From: CBDCXF01 sp965223755
GTDB lineage: Bacteria; Acidobacteriota; Thermoanaerobaculia; Multivoradales; JAHEKO01
NCBI GenBank assembly: GCA_965223755.1
Contig: CBDCXF010000002.1
Coordinates: 1,550,001 to 1,614,000, forward strand
Direction: 5' to 3'
Length of the DNA: 64,000 bases
The notes beneath the pieces were generated by a model. The model was not told where the DNA came from and did no database searches. It saw nothing but the letters and a program-made list of their open reading frames with translations. Of this stretch, positions 1 to 8,584 are shown piece after piece. How positions within the stretch are numbered: position 1 is the stretch's first letter; every line of letters starts with the position of its first letter. Both the position numbers and the translations under genes were made by a program.

Positions 1-160
1 AGGAGTAGCCGCCTGGCTTTGTCCAGCATCTTTCCCAATAGATATAGTCTCCACCAGAACATACGCCGCCGGTCCATTGGCAATAGTCAGCTAGGGCAAC
101 AGCGGCTCCGGCTAGCATCAATACCCCTGCCAGCATGAATACTTTGGCATCCTTCTTCAT
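1..160 (-). CDS. Small secreted hypothetical protein, 3' end cut by window
   Basis: The minus strand reads from an ATG at 158-160 to the window edge without a stop (53 codons visible). The first 24 residues form a signal peptide (MKKD, then a Leu/Val/Ala-rich core ending AAVALA), followed by a short Cys/Trp/Gly-rich mature region starting DYCQWTGGVC. A good SD sequence (GGAGGG, 169-174) sits 8 bases before the ATG. The family is not recognised. Three cysteines in the visible part suggest a small disulfide-bonded exported peptide; this is inference. Confidence 0.6.
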   Translation of the reverse strand, partial: MKKDAKVFMLAGVLMLAGAAVALADYCQWTGGVCSGGDYIYWERCWTKPGGYS

Positions 161-529
161 AACGCGTTCCCTCCATGGATTCGCTTTAAGCTGGCCCCTT
201 CTGAGCCAGAATTCTCCTGTGACAATTAGGGAATGTGCCATGAACGTAGAAGTTGTGCAAGTTCTCAGAATCCTTACCTGAAGTGCAGATCCGAGTTTTT
301 CCGAAGTTTCGCCTTGTCCCCACAATCGGAAAGAGTGCGTGTATTCAGCAGCGTTTGGTTAGACCAAACTGCATTTAAAGACCAGCTCGATTTTGAGCGA
401 ATATGGAGCGTTGCCCGTTGCCCTTCAAAGAAGAGGTGAGCGGCAGAGGACCGTGGTCTATTTGCCATTTGACCAGCCTGTGAAGGATTGACCGCTCCAT
501 AAGCTCCCTCGACGGGTGATTGGTGCGAG
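161..529. other. Intergenic region, no supported gene
   Basis: About 370 bases between the exported peptide and the end of slt. Only short open frames without SD or recognisable sequence are present. The one structure seen is a perfect 7-3-7 inverted repeat, GTTTGGT-TAG-ACCAAAC, at 353-369, which could be a regulator site. Nothing else was found. Confidence 0.4.
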
Positions 530-2767
530 CTAATTGATGTCTTCGACCAAAAGTTGGCGGTAATGGGCGGCGTTGCTCATCACCTTGCCGATGTAGTCCT
601 TGGTTTGAGTAAACCCGACCTTGCTCCAGAACTCTGCGGGATCGTCGCTAAAACAATAGCCGCGCCAAATGCGAGCTTGCGGCACGCCAGCGTTATAAGC
701 CCCCAACATTGCCGGTATCGAATCCTGGAACAAGTCGGCCAGTTCGCGCAGATGTGCCGCGCCAAGACGAATCGAAATTTCGGGATCGTGCAGCATGCGC
801 GCGGTGAGTTGCTCGATGCCGAGGCGGGGAGCAACTTGCTCGGCGGTGGTGACGACGAATTGAGTCAGACCGCGAGCCGAGACCTGCGACACGGCCTGCT
901 TGTCAAATCGACTCTCCTGACGAATCAGGCCGGTCAAGAGGTCACCATCGACGTCGAACTCCCTGGCGGCGGATTCGATGATGCCGGCATAGGGCCGCGG
1001 GTAAAGTCGACGTTCCGCCCAAGGCAGCGCGATTGCAGGTACGGAGTCCAGCGCCCGCTTTTTGAGAATTCCGTTCTTGAGGATCTCAGCGTGGCGTAGC
1101 GCGTCTCGTGGGTGGCCGGTCGCATAGAGCAGGTCAATGCCGGCAAGAGCCAGTTCAGGCTGCGCGATGGGGAAGAGAGTGGCGGTGCTCCGCGGCCTGA
1201 GCACAGCTCCCAGGGTCGCCAGGCGGACCTCTTCAGATGGTGTCGTCCTTTGCCACAAAGGCCATGTTGGCACCGGGGCCGGCTTGAGGTCGTAGGGCGA
1301 TCCCAATGCCAGCCGGGCACTTTTTTCGATCCGCGCGTCGATCTCCGGACGGGACGCCGCACTGGCGAGGAATCGTGCTGCAGCGAGGGATTGCAAACTC
1401 GCCGCCCCGGAGAGCTCCTGCGCCCTTGCCGAGGCAACTTCCTGCAAACCGCCGGTCAGTCGCGCCGACGCCCATTGAGCCGTCGGGTGATAGGGGTTGA
1501 TACCGAGTCCTTCGTAGTGCTGAACGGCGGCGTTGGGGTTGGACTCGAGTTCCGCCAATCGACCTTTCCAGTACGAAAACTCCGGGCTCGAACTGCGCGA
1601 CAGCCAACCCCGTGCCTGTCCTGTTTGTCCTTGCGCTATTTCAGAAGCAGCCAAGAACACCGCTGCGCGGTCTGTGAGTGTTTTCCAGGAGCGATTCGCC
1701 GCCAGCAGACGATATAGCCGACCCGCTTCATCGCTTCTGCGTGCCAGCACCTCAAGCCGCAGAGCGGACAGCAAGGCTGCGCTCGCCCAGTTGCCGCGCG
1801 GCTCCGCATCGTATGAACGGCGAAACGCTACGCCGGCAGCTGCTGGATTGCCCCCCAGTTCGAGACTGCGGCCGCGCTGAAACCAGGCTCGCGCTCGGGT
1901 GCGGGAGCCGCTCGCTCGATTGGCGATGCGCGCGAATCGCTCGGCGGCATCGTTGTACCGCTCAAGCCAGAACAGGCCTCGTGCCAACGAGTAGGCGTCG
2001 TCGAGGTTGGTGTCGTCGCTCGACAGTTGTTCAAACAGTTGCGTTGATTCAGTGAAACGGCGATGGTGATGTAATGAGCGCGCTAGAACCAAACGATCGG
2101 CGTCAGACAGCCGCTGGCGCTCATTCCACAGCAGTTCTCCGGCCTCAGATGCCACCAGGTCTTTGCCCTCGGCACCAATCAGCGCCAACAACGCCGAAAC
2201 GGATTGTGCCGACTGCCCCGGAAGCACGCACTTCGCGTGCGCTAGGCGCCGCTTTCGTTCGATTACTGCATCCAGAAGCCAGTTTGCATCGCGCTCGAGC
2301 AACTGGCACTGTCCGCTCCGTTCGACAGCTCCAGACAGAGTGTCGATCAGCTCGCCTTGCCAAGCCAACTTGCGGTCCAGCCCCCGCCGAGCAAACTCCG
2401 CTGCCGAGTCCGGGCGTCCCAGTCGCAAGTGAAGCTGCGCAATGCGCAAGATGGCCAAATCTTGAATTGGTGGCGGTGCTCCGAGCGCACGCACGAAAGC
2501 GTCGAGCGCATCGTGGGTGCGACCCTGACGTAGATACTCCTCGCCAAGAGACAGATCCAGTCCGAGTTCGAAGTATTGCTTCGGCTCCTGGCTGCGCATG
2601 CGCTCGGCGCTGCTAACGAAATCCCCAAACCGACCATTGAGGCGTTGGGAAAGCAGGGCGATGCGAGGGTCGGCGCGATCCGCAGTCAAAGTCGCCGCGA
2701 GAAGCAACAGAATGGCGACATGAAGGCGAAACCAAAGCCGGTTGTTAGCCAGAAATCCTCTCAACAC
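530..2767 (-). CDS. slt: Soluble lytic murein transglycosylase (Slt family)
   Basis: A periplasmic enzyme that cleaves the MurNAc-GlcNAc bond of peptidoglycan to give 1,6-anhydro-MurNAc ends. The 745-residue protein has an N-terminal hydrophobic export segment (about 10-30), a long helical TPR-like superhelix (about 50-560), and a C-terminal SLT domain (about 600-740). The SLT domain shows the catalytic Glu in LIRQESRFD, the GLTQF stretch and the AYNAG motif. Length and order match the Slt70 type. The start is GTG at 2767 with AGGGG just upstream. It overlaps the end of murA by 23 bases, so it is the last gene of prfA-prmC-murA-slt and probably translationally coupled. The gene symbol is by family; MltE-like alternatives lack the superhelix. 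Confidence 0.9.
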   Translation of the reverse strand: MLRGFLANNRLWFRLHVAILLLLAATLTADRADPRIALLSQRLNGRFGDFVSSAERMRSQEPKQYFELGLDLSLGEEYLRQGRTHDALDAFVRALGAPPPIQDLAILRIAQLHLRLGRPDSAAEFARRGLDRKLAWQGELIDTLSGAVERSGQCQLLERDANWLLDAVIERKRRLAHAKCVLPGQSAQSVSALLALIGAEGKDLVASEAGELLWNERQRLSDADRLVLARSLHHHRRFTESTQLFEQLSSDDTNLDDAYSLARGLFWLERYNDAAERFARIANRASGSRTRARAWFQRGRSLELGGNPAAAGVAFRRSYDAEPRGNWASAALLSALRLEVLARRSDEAGRLYRLLAANRSWKTLTDRAAVFLAASEIAQGQTGQARGWLSRSSSPEFSYWKGRLAELESNPNAAVQHYEGLGINPYHPTAQWASARLTGGLQEVASARAQELSGAASLQSLAAARFLASAASRPEIDARIEKSARLALGSPYDLKPAPVPTWPLWQRTTPSEEVRLATLGAVLRPRSTATLFPIAQPELALAGIDLLYATGHPRDALRHAEILKNGILKKRALDSVPAIALPWAERRLYPRPYAGIIESAAREFDVDGDLLTGLIRQESRFDKQAVSQVSARGLTQFVVTTAEQVAPRLGIEQLTARMLHDPEISIRLGAAHLRELADLFQDSIPAMLGAYNAGVPQARIWRGYCFSDDPAEFWSKVGFTQTKDYIGKVMSNAAHYRQLLVEDIN

Positions 2768-4001
2768 TTGCCCCTAGCTCGGTCAACTTGTCTTCAATGG
2801 ATTCATAGCCACGATCCAGGTGATAAATGCGATCGACGATGCTCTCACCGTCAGCGGCGATGGCGGCTAGCACCAGGCTCGCCGAAGCCCGCAGGTCGGT
2901 GGCCATAACTTTGGCGCCCGAGAGGGTGGTGGGGCCGTGGACGACCGCGAGGCTACCTTCGATACGAATGTCTGCACCCATTCGGCTCAATTCAGGGACA
3001 TGTTGGAAGCGGTTTTCAAACACCGCCTCGTAAACCCGCGAAACACCATGCAACTGCGTCGCCAGGGCCATGAACTGCGCCTGCAGATCGGTTGGAAAAC
3101 CGGGGTGTGGTGCAGTTTGGATATTGGCGGGCGAAAGCCCTCCATCTGCGCGCACGCGAATCATCGATTCATTGCTGTCGATGCGCGCCCCACATTCCTC
3201 AAGGGTATTCAAGAGTGGTCGCAGGTGATCGGGGCTGGCGCCCAGCACGGTTACGTCTCCGCTGGTTGCCACGGCGCCGGCCAAGTAGGTGCCGGCCTCG
3301 ATACGGTCTCCGATGATGGTCTGGTGGCAGCCACTGAGTTGATCCACGCCTTGTACGCGAATGGTCGATGACCCGGCTCCCTCGATCTTGGCACCCATGG
3401 CGTTGAGGATGTTGGCCAAGTTTTCAATCTCCGGTTCCTGCGCACAATTCTCGAATGTTGACTCGCCGTCAGCGAGGCACGCAGCGAGAAGCGTGTTCTC
3501 GGTACCTCCAACCGTCTCGACCGCAAACCGAAAGCGAGTGCCGCGCAGCCGTTTGGCGGTTACCGAAACGTAACCGTGCTCAAGCTCTACGGTTGCGCCC
3601 AAAGCCTCCAGCGCGGCGAGGTGCTGATCAATGGGCCGAACTCCAATCGCACATCCTCCCGGCAACGACACCCGAGCGTGTCCCAGCCGTGCCACCAGGG
3701 GTCCCAAAACGAGGACGCTGGCGCGCATCGTCTTGACGAGCTTGTATGGGGCATCGTCCACCGCTGGGGACTCGCAGCAGTGCAGGGTCAGTCTGCTTCC
3801 AGAGGACTTACTCTCGACGCCCAGATGTTGGAGCAGTGCCCGCATGGTGGCGATGTCGCGCACCAGAGGAACGCGTTCGAAAGTGACGGGCTGGCCCGTG
3901 AGCAGCGCGGCGGTGAGCGCCGGCAAGGCGGCGTTTTTGGCTCCGGACACCTGTACCGAGCCCGACAGCCGGCTTGGTCCTTGGATTCTCAGCTTGTCCA
4001 C
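2745..4001 (-). CDS. murA: UDP-N-acetylglucosamine 1-carboxyvinyltransferase
   Basis: First committed step of peptidoglycan synthesis: transfers enolpyruvate from PEP to UDP-GlcNAc in the cytoplasm. The 418-residue product is of normal length. It opens MDKLRIQGPSRLSGSV and has the substrate-binding GAKNAALP motif (about 20-27) and the catalytic loop LPGGCAIGVRP, with the Cys that fosfomycin alkylates. The two inside-out alpha/beta domains are of expected size. The start is GTG at 4001, with GAGGA five bases upstream. It begins 7 bases after prmC ends and overlaps slt downstream. This order is common across several phyla. Confidence 0.97.
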   Translation of the reverse strand: MDKLRIQGPSRLSGSVQVSGAKNAALPALTAALLTGQPVTFERVPLVRDIATMRALLQHLGVESKSSGSRLTLHCCESPAVDDAPYKLVKTMRASVLVLGPLVARLGHARVSLPGGCAIGVRPIDQHLAALEALGATVELEHGYVSVTAKRLRGTRFRFAVETVGGTENTLLAACLADGESTFENCAQEPEIENLANILNAMGAKIEGAGSSTIRVQGVDQLSGCHQTIIGDRIEAGTYLAGAVATSGDVTVLGASPDHLRPLLNTLEECGARIDSNESMIRVRADGGLSPANIQTAPHPGFPTDLQAQFMALATQLHGVSRVYEAVFENRFQHVPELSRMGADIRIEGSLAVVHGPTTLSGAKVMATDLRASASLVLAAIAADGESIVDRIYHLDRGYESIEDKLTELGASVERISG

Positions 4002-4008
4002 GATTTCC

Positions 4009-4866
4009 TCACCTGGTCGTTCCTATCACAAGCCGATTGCGTCCCGCCAAGTCGCGATGGATTGCCATATTTTCGAGTCGATTGCCCAAGATTTTGGTTA
4101 TCTGAGTCGCCTGGCCGGCGCCGATTTCGAGGATCGCTACGGCGCCGCGGCGCAGCCGTCCCAATCCCTGTTCGAGCTCCAGGTAGGCGTCGAGTCCATG
4201 TTCTCCGGCCACAAGGGCCTGCGGAGGTTCGTGTTCACGCACTTCAGCGGACGTAGCGAGCCATTCCTCTGCGGTCAGGTAGGGTGGGTTGGCGACCACC
4301 AGATCGAATTCCGATCCGAGAGCTCGATTCCAGTGACCGGCGACAAGAGTAGTGCGGTCGGTGACTCGAAAGCGGCGGCAGTTGGCGGCCGCGACGGCCA
4401 AAGCGGCAATGGACCGGTCGACTGCGACGATGCGGGAGTCACCGAACTCGAGAGCGAGCGTGACGGCGAGAACTCCCGAGCCGGTACCGAGATCGAGAAT
4501 GCGCGGAGCGGACGGCAGGGTTACGCTGAGCGAGAGTTCGACAACGTGCTCCGTCTCCGGCCTGGGAATGAGGACCTGCGGATTGACGCGGAACTCTCGG
4601 CCGTAGAACTCTCGCTGCCCTGTGATGTAGGCAAAGGGCTCCCCTGCAGCGCGTCGTCGTATCCATTCTGAGAATGTCGTGGCATCTCGAGCATCGACGG
4701 TCCGTTCACCATGGCCGCGCAGATGTGCTTCGCTGGTGCCGGTAACCCGAGCCAGCAGCCAAGCGGCTTCGCGTCCGGAACTGTCTCGAGTCGCAAGCCG
4801 CAGGCGCTCCGCACCCCAGTCCAGCAACTCTGCGACCGTCCCGCCGGTCACAAGCTCGATGCTCAC
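4009..4866 (-). CDS. prmC: Release factor glutamine N5-methyltransferase
   Basis: Methylates the Gln of the GGQ motif in release factors, using S-adenosylmethionine. The 285-residue product has an N-terminal helical domain (about 1-85) and a Rossmann methyltransferase domain with the SAM-binding stretch ILDLGTGSGVLAVTLA and the diagnostic NPPY motif (VVANPPYLTAEEW) that binds the target glutamine. The start is GTG at 4866, 10 bases after the prfA stop. Its place between its substrate gene prfA and murA is the classic arrangement. HemK is an older name for the same family. Confidence 0.96.
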   Translation of the reverse strand: MSIELVTGGTVAELLDWGAERLRLATRDSSGREAAWLLARVTGTSEAHLRGHGERTVDARDATTFSEWIRRRAAGEPFAYITGQREFYGREFRVNPQVLIPRPETEHVVELSLSVTLPSAPRILDLGTGSGVLAVTLALEFGDSRIVAVDRSIAALAVAAANCRRFRVTDRTTLVAGHWNRALGSEFDLVVANPPYLTAEEWLATSAEVREHEPPQALVAGEHGLDAYLELEQGLGRLRRGAVAILEIGAGQATQITKILGNRLENMAIHRDLAGRNRLVIGTTR

Positions 4867-4876
4867 GGTGCCAAGA

Positions 4877-5965
4877 TCACCGTTCGTCGGTGTCCGCGGC
4901 GAGCGACTCCATCATCTGTGCGCGCTGATGATCGCTGAGGGCGTCGACGAGTTCATCCAAATCGCCTTCCAGGACCGCGCCCAGTCGATGCAATGTCAGC
5001 CCTATGCGATGGTCGGTGACGCGACTCTGCGGGAAATTGTAGGTGCGGATCTTCTCCGAACGATCACCACTTCCCACCATCTTTTTTCGCTCGGCCGAGA
5101 GCTCGGAGTGTGCCTTTTCTTGCTCGATCTCCAGTAGACGCGCTTTGAGCACGCGCATTGCTTTCTGCCGATTTTTGATCTGGCTGCGCTCGTCCTGACA
5201 CGAGACCACAATGTTGGTGGGGAGGTGGGTAATGCGGACAGCAGAATAGGTGGTGTTGACTCCTTGCCCGCCGGGACCCGAGGCGCAAAAGCGGTCGATA
5301 CGCAGGTCCTTCTCATCGACCTCGATCTCAACGTCCTCCGCCTCCGGCAACACCGCGACGGTGACCGCCGAGGTATGAATGCGGCCGGACGCCTCGGTCT
5401 TGGGCACGCGCTGTACGCGGTGGACACCGGCCTCGAATTTGAGACGGCTGTAAGCGCCCGCGCCTTCGACAATCGCAGACACTTCTTTGATCCCTTGTAC
5501 GCCGGATTCGGATAAGTCGATGATCTCTACTTTCCAGCGGTTGTTTTCGGCGTAGCGGTTGTACATGCGGAACAGCTCGGCGGCAAAAAGAGTTGCTTCA
5601 TCGCCGCCGGTTCCAGCACGAATCTCGAGAACAACGTTGCGCTTGTCGTTGGGGTCCTTGGGGGTAAGCTCAAGACGAATCGATTCTTCGACCTGCTCTA
5701 ACCGATCGGTGATTCCTTGTTGTTCTTCGGTCGCGAGTTCCAGTAACTCGTCATCGGCCTCTAAAGTGCCGATCAACTCTTGATTTTCGTCGCGTTGTCG
5801 CGCCAGGTCCTGGTACTCCTGATAGAGGTCGACCGCGGGCGTAATCTCGGCCAGAGATTGATTGAGCTCGCGGTAGCGCTTGGGATCGGCCAGCACCTCC
5901 GGCTGGGCAAGATCTTCAAGGATTTTTTTGTGAGTCGCTACCAGTTGTTCAAGTCGCTCTAGCAT
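4877..5965 (-). CDS. prfA: Peptide chain release factor 1
   Basis: Recognises UAA/UAG stop codons and triggers peptidyl-tRNA hydrolysis. The chosen start, MLERLEQLVATHK at 5965, gives 362 residues, the usual RF1 length; an upstream in-frame start at 6010 would add 15 residues not typical of the family. The N-terminal coiled coil is followed by the codon-recognition region RVPKTEASGRIHTSA, where the PxT tripeptide is PKT, and the catalytic GPGGQGVNTTYSAVR loop. The Tyr after VNTT, where Asp is common, is a variant. The C-terminal SGDRSEKIRTYNFPQ block is normal. It leads the prfA-prmC-murA-slt operon; the roughly 225 bases upstream must hold the promoter. Confidence 0.95.
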   Translation of the reverse strand: MLERLEQLVATHKKILEDLAQPEVLADPKRYRELNQSLAEITPAVDLYQEYQDLARQRDENQELIGTLEADDELLELATEEQQGITDRLEQVEESIRLELTPKDPNDKRNVVLEIRAGTGGDEATLFAAELFRMYNRYAENNRWKVEIIDLSESGVQGIKEVSAIVEGAGAYSRLKFEAGVHRVQRVPKTEASGRIHTSAVTVAVLPEAEDVEIEVDEKDLRIDRFCASGPGGQGVNTTYSAVRITHLPTNIVVSCQDERSQIKNRQKAMRVLKARLLEIEQEKAHSELSAERKKMVGSGDRSEKIRTYNFPQSRVTDHRIGLTLHRLGAVLEGDLDELVDALSDHQRAQMMESLAADTDER

Positions 5966-6192
5966 GGATGTCCTCGGCGTCTTTGCCCCTCGTGCGAGCT
6001 TGAGCCCCACGGTGGGAACACTTTAACCGGGAACAGAGTCTAAGCCGAAAGGCGAGGCAGGTTGGTTGAACGGGCTCCAATAAACCCATTCAGTACCTGG
6101 CGCGTCGAAGAACCAGAAGCGCGGCTAGAGGAGGCCGTCTTTCGGACTGCGCGAGAACTTCGGGCAGAGTCGGCGCGTAAAAAGAACTGAGT

Positions 6193-8547
6193 GTGGTGCA
6201 ACACTTCTACCGGTTTAGAAAGATGACGAAAGGTATGGTGAAGGTGAAAAGGAAGCCTGCGTACTCCTGGTCCCGAATTCTGCTTCTCGCGCTCCTGATG
6301 GTGGCGGGGTCCAGTTCGTTGTTCGCTGAAGAAAGAACTCCCGGCACAGACGTGGCCCCCGGCGCGGACATGGACAGTGAAGCCGCCGCCGGAATCCTCG
6401 ATCCGGAACAATGGCGGATTCGACCGACCAGCGAAGAGATCGCTATTGACGGTCGTCTCGACGAGTCGACCTGGGACTCGGCTCTGAGTATTCCGCTTCG
6501 CTACGAAACCGATCCCGGCGAGAACGTGGAGCCGCCGGTCGAAACCGAAGTCCTGCTCACCTACGACGACAAGAATGTCTACATTGGAGTGCGCGCCAGC
6601 GATCCAGACCCGAGCAAGATCCGCGCTCATCTTATGGATCGGGACTCTGCCTGGGACAACGACTTCGTGGGCGTCGTTCTCGATCCCTTCAACGACGAGC
6701 GACGGGGCTTCGAGTTCTTTGCCAACCCCTACGGCGTCCAGATGGATCTCTTTTTTGACGGCGTGTCGGGGCGGGAGGATTCTTCGTGGGACGCCATCTG
6801 GGACTCTGCTGGTCACATCTCAGAGACCGGATACGAAGTGGAGTTCTTGATCCCGTTCTCGTCATTGCGGTTTCCCAGCACCGCCGACATCCAGACTTGG
6901 GGGATCGATGCGTTGCGCTTCTATCCACGGGAGCAACGCCATCGCATTGCCTCGCAGCCGATGGATCGCGATCTCAACTGCTACCTGTGCCAGATCTCCA
7001 AATTTTCCGGCATCGAAGGCGTCGACCCCGGCCGCAACTTGGAGATCGTGCCGACATTGACCTCAGCCACGGTGGATACCCGCAACGACGACACCGGGCA
7101 ACTTGAAAGCGGCGACTCGGAAACCGAGTTCGGCCTCACCGCAAAATGGGGCATCACCCCGAGCCTCATTCTCAACGCCACCATGAACCCAGATTTCTCC
7201 AACGTCGAGGCCGACGTGGCGCAGCTCAACATCAACCAGCAGTTCGCACTGTTTTTCCCCGAGAAAAGGCCGTTCTTTCTGGAAGGTGCGGACTTCTTCC
7301 GCACGCCCTTTGACGTCGTATTTTCGCGCAACGTCGCCGACCCCGACTGGGGAATCAAACTTTCCGGCAAAGTCGGAGAAAGCGCCCTGGCAGTCTTTGC
7401 GGCGCAGGACAATGTCACCAACTTGCTTCTGCCTGGAAGCCAGGGCTCCGACGCGACTTCGCTGGACCTCGAGTCGAATGACGCGGCCTTTCGCTATCGG
7501 CATGACATCGGCGACAACTCGTCGATCGGCTTCGTGGGTACCACGCGTAGCGCCGATGATTACCACAACTACGTTGGAGGTATCGACGGGCAATTTCGCT
7601 TCAAGGAATCGCACTCGGTCGATTTCCAGTTTTTGAATTCCAACACCGAATATCCGCTCGATGTGATGGAGGAGTTCGAGACTCCCGAGGGCAGCTTCAG
7701 TGACAGCGCCTATACGATCGGCTACAACTACGACTCGCGCAACTGGGATGGCTGGTTTCGGTACAACGATATTGGCGACGGCTTTCGCGCCGACATGGGA
7801 TTTGAGCCGCGCGTGGACTACACGTTCCTGGTTGGCGGCCTGAGGCGAACCTGGTGGCCCGAAGACCGCAAGATCTCACGCGGCTGGTTTGGTGGCGATT
7901 GGGACATCACCCACGATCAATCCGGTCAACTGCTGGAACGGGAAACCGAGTTTCACTCCGGCATCGCCCTGCCCAAGCAGTCCTTCGTGGAGTTCGGCGG
8001 CGGCGTACGTGACCGCTTTTTCGACGGCGTCACCTTCGATCAAGCGTTCGCTTGGAGCTTCCTCCAAACTCGTCCCAATGGCAACTTGACGCTGCGCATG
8101 TTCACTCGGCTTGATGCCGATGCGATTGACTTCGCCCACACGCGTCCTGGCGACCAGTTGCGCGTCAATCCCGAAATCGACTACAAGTTCGGCAAGCATC
8201 TGCGGGCAAACATCGACTACGACTGGCGCCGGTTCGATGTCGATGACGGCACACTCTTTACTGCCAACCTGGCGCAGTCGCGCTGGATGTACCAGTTCAA
8301 CCGGCGTTCGTTCCTGCGCTTGATCACTCAGTACACCCAGATCGATCGTTCTGTAGACCTCTACGACAACGAAGTCGATGCCGAGACTGAGGTGTTATTC
8401 AACCAACTGCTGTTTTCTTACAAGATCAACCCACAGACGGTCCTCTTTGTTGGCTACTCGGACACCCGAAGGGGAACCGACGGGGCTTCTTTGGAGCAAG
8501 AAGACCGCAGCTTCTTCCTCAAGCTGGGCTACGCTTGGATTTCCTGA
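6193..8547 (+). CDS. CBM9-like / DUF5916 outer-membrane barrel protein
   Basis: An exported protein of about 770-784 residues. After a signal peptide (hydrophobic ILLLALLMVAGSSSLFA) comes a carbohydrate-binding-family-9-like beta sandwich (about 60-260; motifs AIDGRLDESTW, ALRFYPREQRHR). The rest is DUF5916-type and rich in alternating aromatic and polar strands, typical of an outer-membrane beta barrel, ending in a hydrophobic residue pattern (KLGYAWIS). DUF5916 proteins are widespread in Bacteroidota, Acidobacteriota and some Proteobacteria, and their role is unknown. The start is uncertain: GTG at 6193 or ATG at 6235; the latter puts the signal peptide nearer the N-terminus. It is monocistronic, divergent from prfA and convergent with the response regulator. 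Confidence 0.85.
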   Translation: MVQHFYRFRKMTKGMVKVKRKPAYSWSRILLLALLMVAGSSSLFAEERTPGTDVAPGADMDSEAAAGILDPEQWRIRPTSEEIAIDGRLDESTWDSALSIPLRYETDPGENVEPPVETEVLLTYDDKNVYIGVRASDPDPSKIRAHLMDRDSAWDNDFVGVVLDPFNDERRGFEFFANPYGVQMDLFFDGVSGREDSSWDAIWDSAGHISETGYEVEFLIPFSSLRFPSTADIQTWGIDALRFYPREQRHRIASQPMDRDLNCYLCQISKFSGIEGVDPGRNLEIVPTLTSATVDTRNDDTGQLESGDSETEFGLTAKWGITPSLILNATMNPDFSNVEADVAQLNINQQFALFFPEKRPFFLEGADFFRTPFDVVFSRNVADPDWGIKLSGKVGESALAVFAAQDNVTNLLLPGSQGSDATSLDLESNDAAFRYRHDIGDNSSIGFVGTTRSADDYHNYVGGIDGQFRFKESHSVDFQFLNSNTEYPLDVMEEFETPEGSFSDSAYTIGYNYDSRNWDGWFRYNDIGDGFRADMGFEPRVDYTFLVGGLRRTWWPEDRKISRGWFGGDWDITHDQSGQLLERETEFHSGIALPKQSFVEFGGGVRDRFFDGVTFDQAFAWSFLQTRPNGNLTLRMFTRLDADAIDFAHTRPGDQLRVNPEIDYKFGKHLRANIDYDWRRFDVDDGTLFTANLAQSRWMYQFNRRSFLRLITQYTQIDRSVDLYDNEVDAETEVLFNQLLFSYKINPQTVLFVGYSDTRRGTDGASLEQEDRSFFLKLGYAWIS

Positions 8548-8584
8548 GTCGAATTTGGGGCTCGCCGCAATTCAAGAGAGCACT

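Noticed and set aside
233..468. Small open frames on both strands at the left end
   Set aside because: Overlap each other, have no SD and no recognisable sequence.
6040..6816. 258-codon open frame on minus strand
   Set aside because: Antisense to the start of the DUF5916 gene; Arg/Ser/Val-rich shadow with no family features, and the plus strand has a clear signal peptide and domain.
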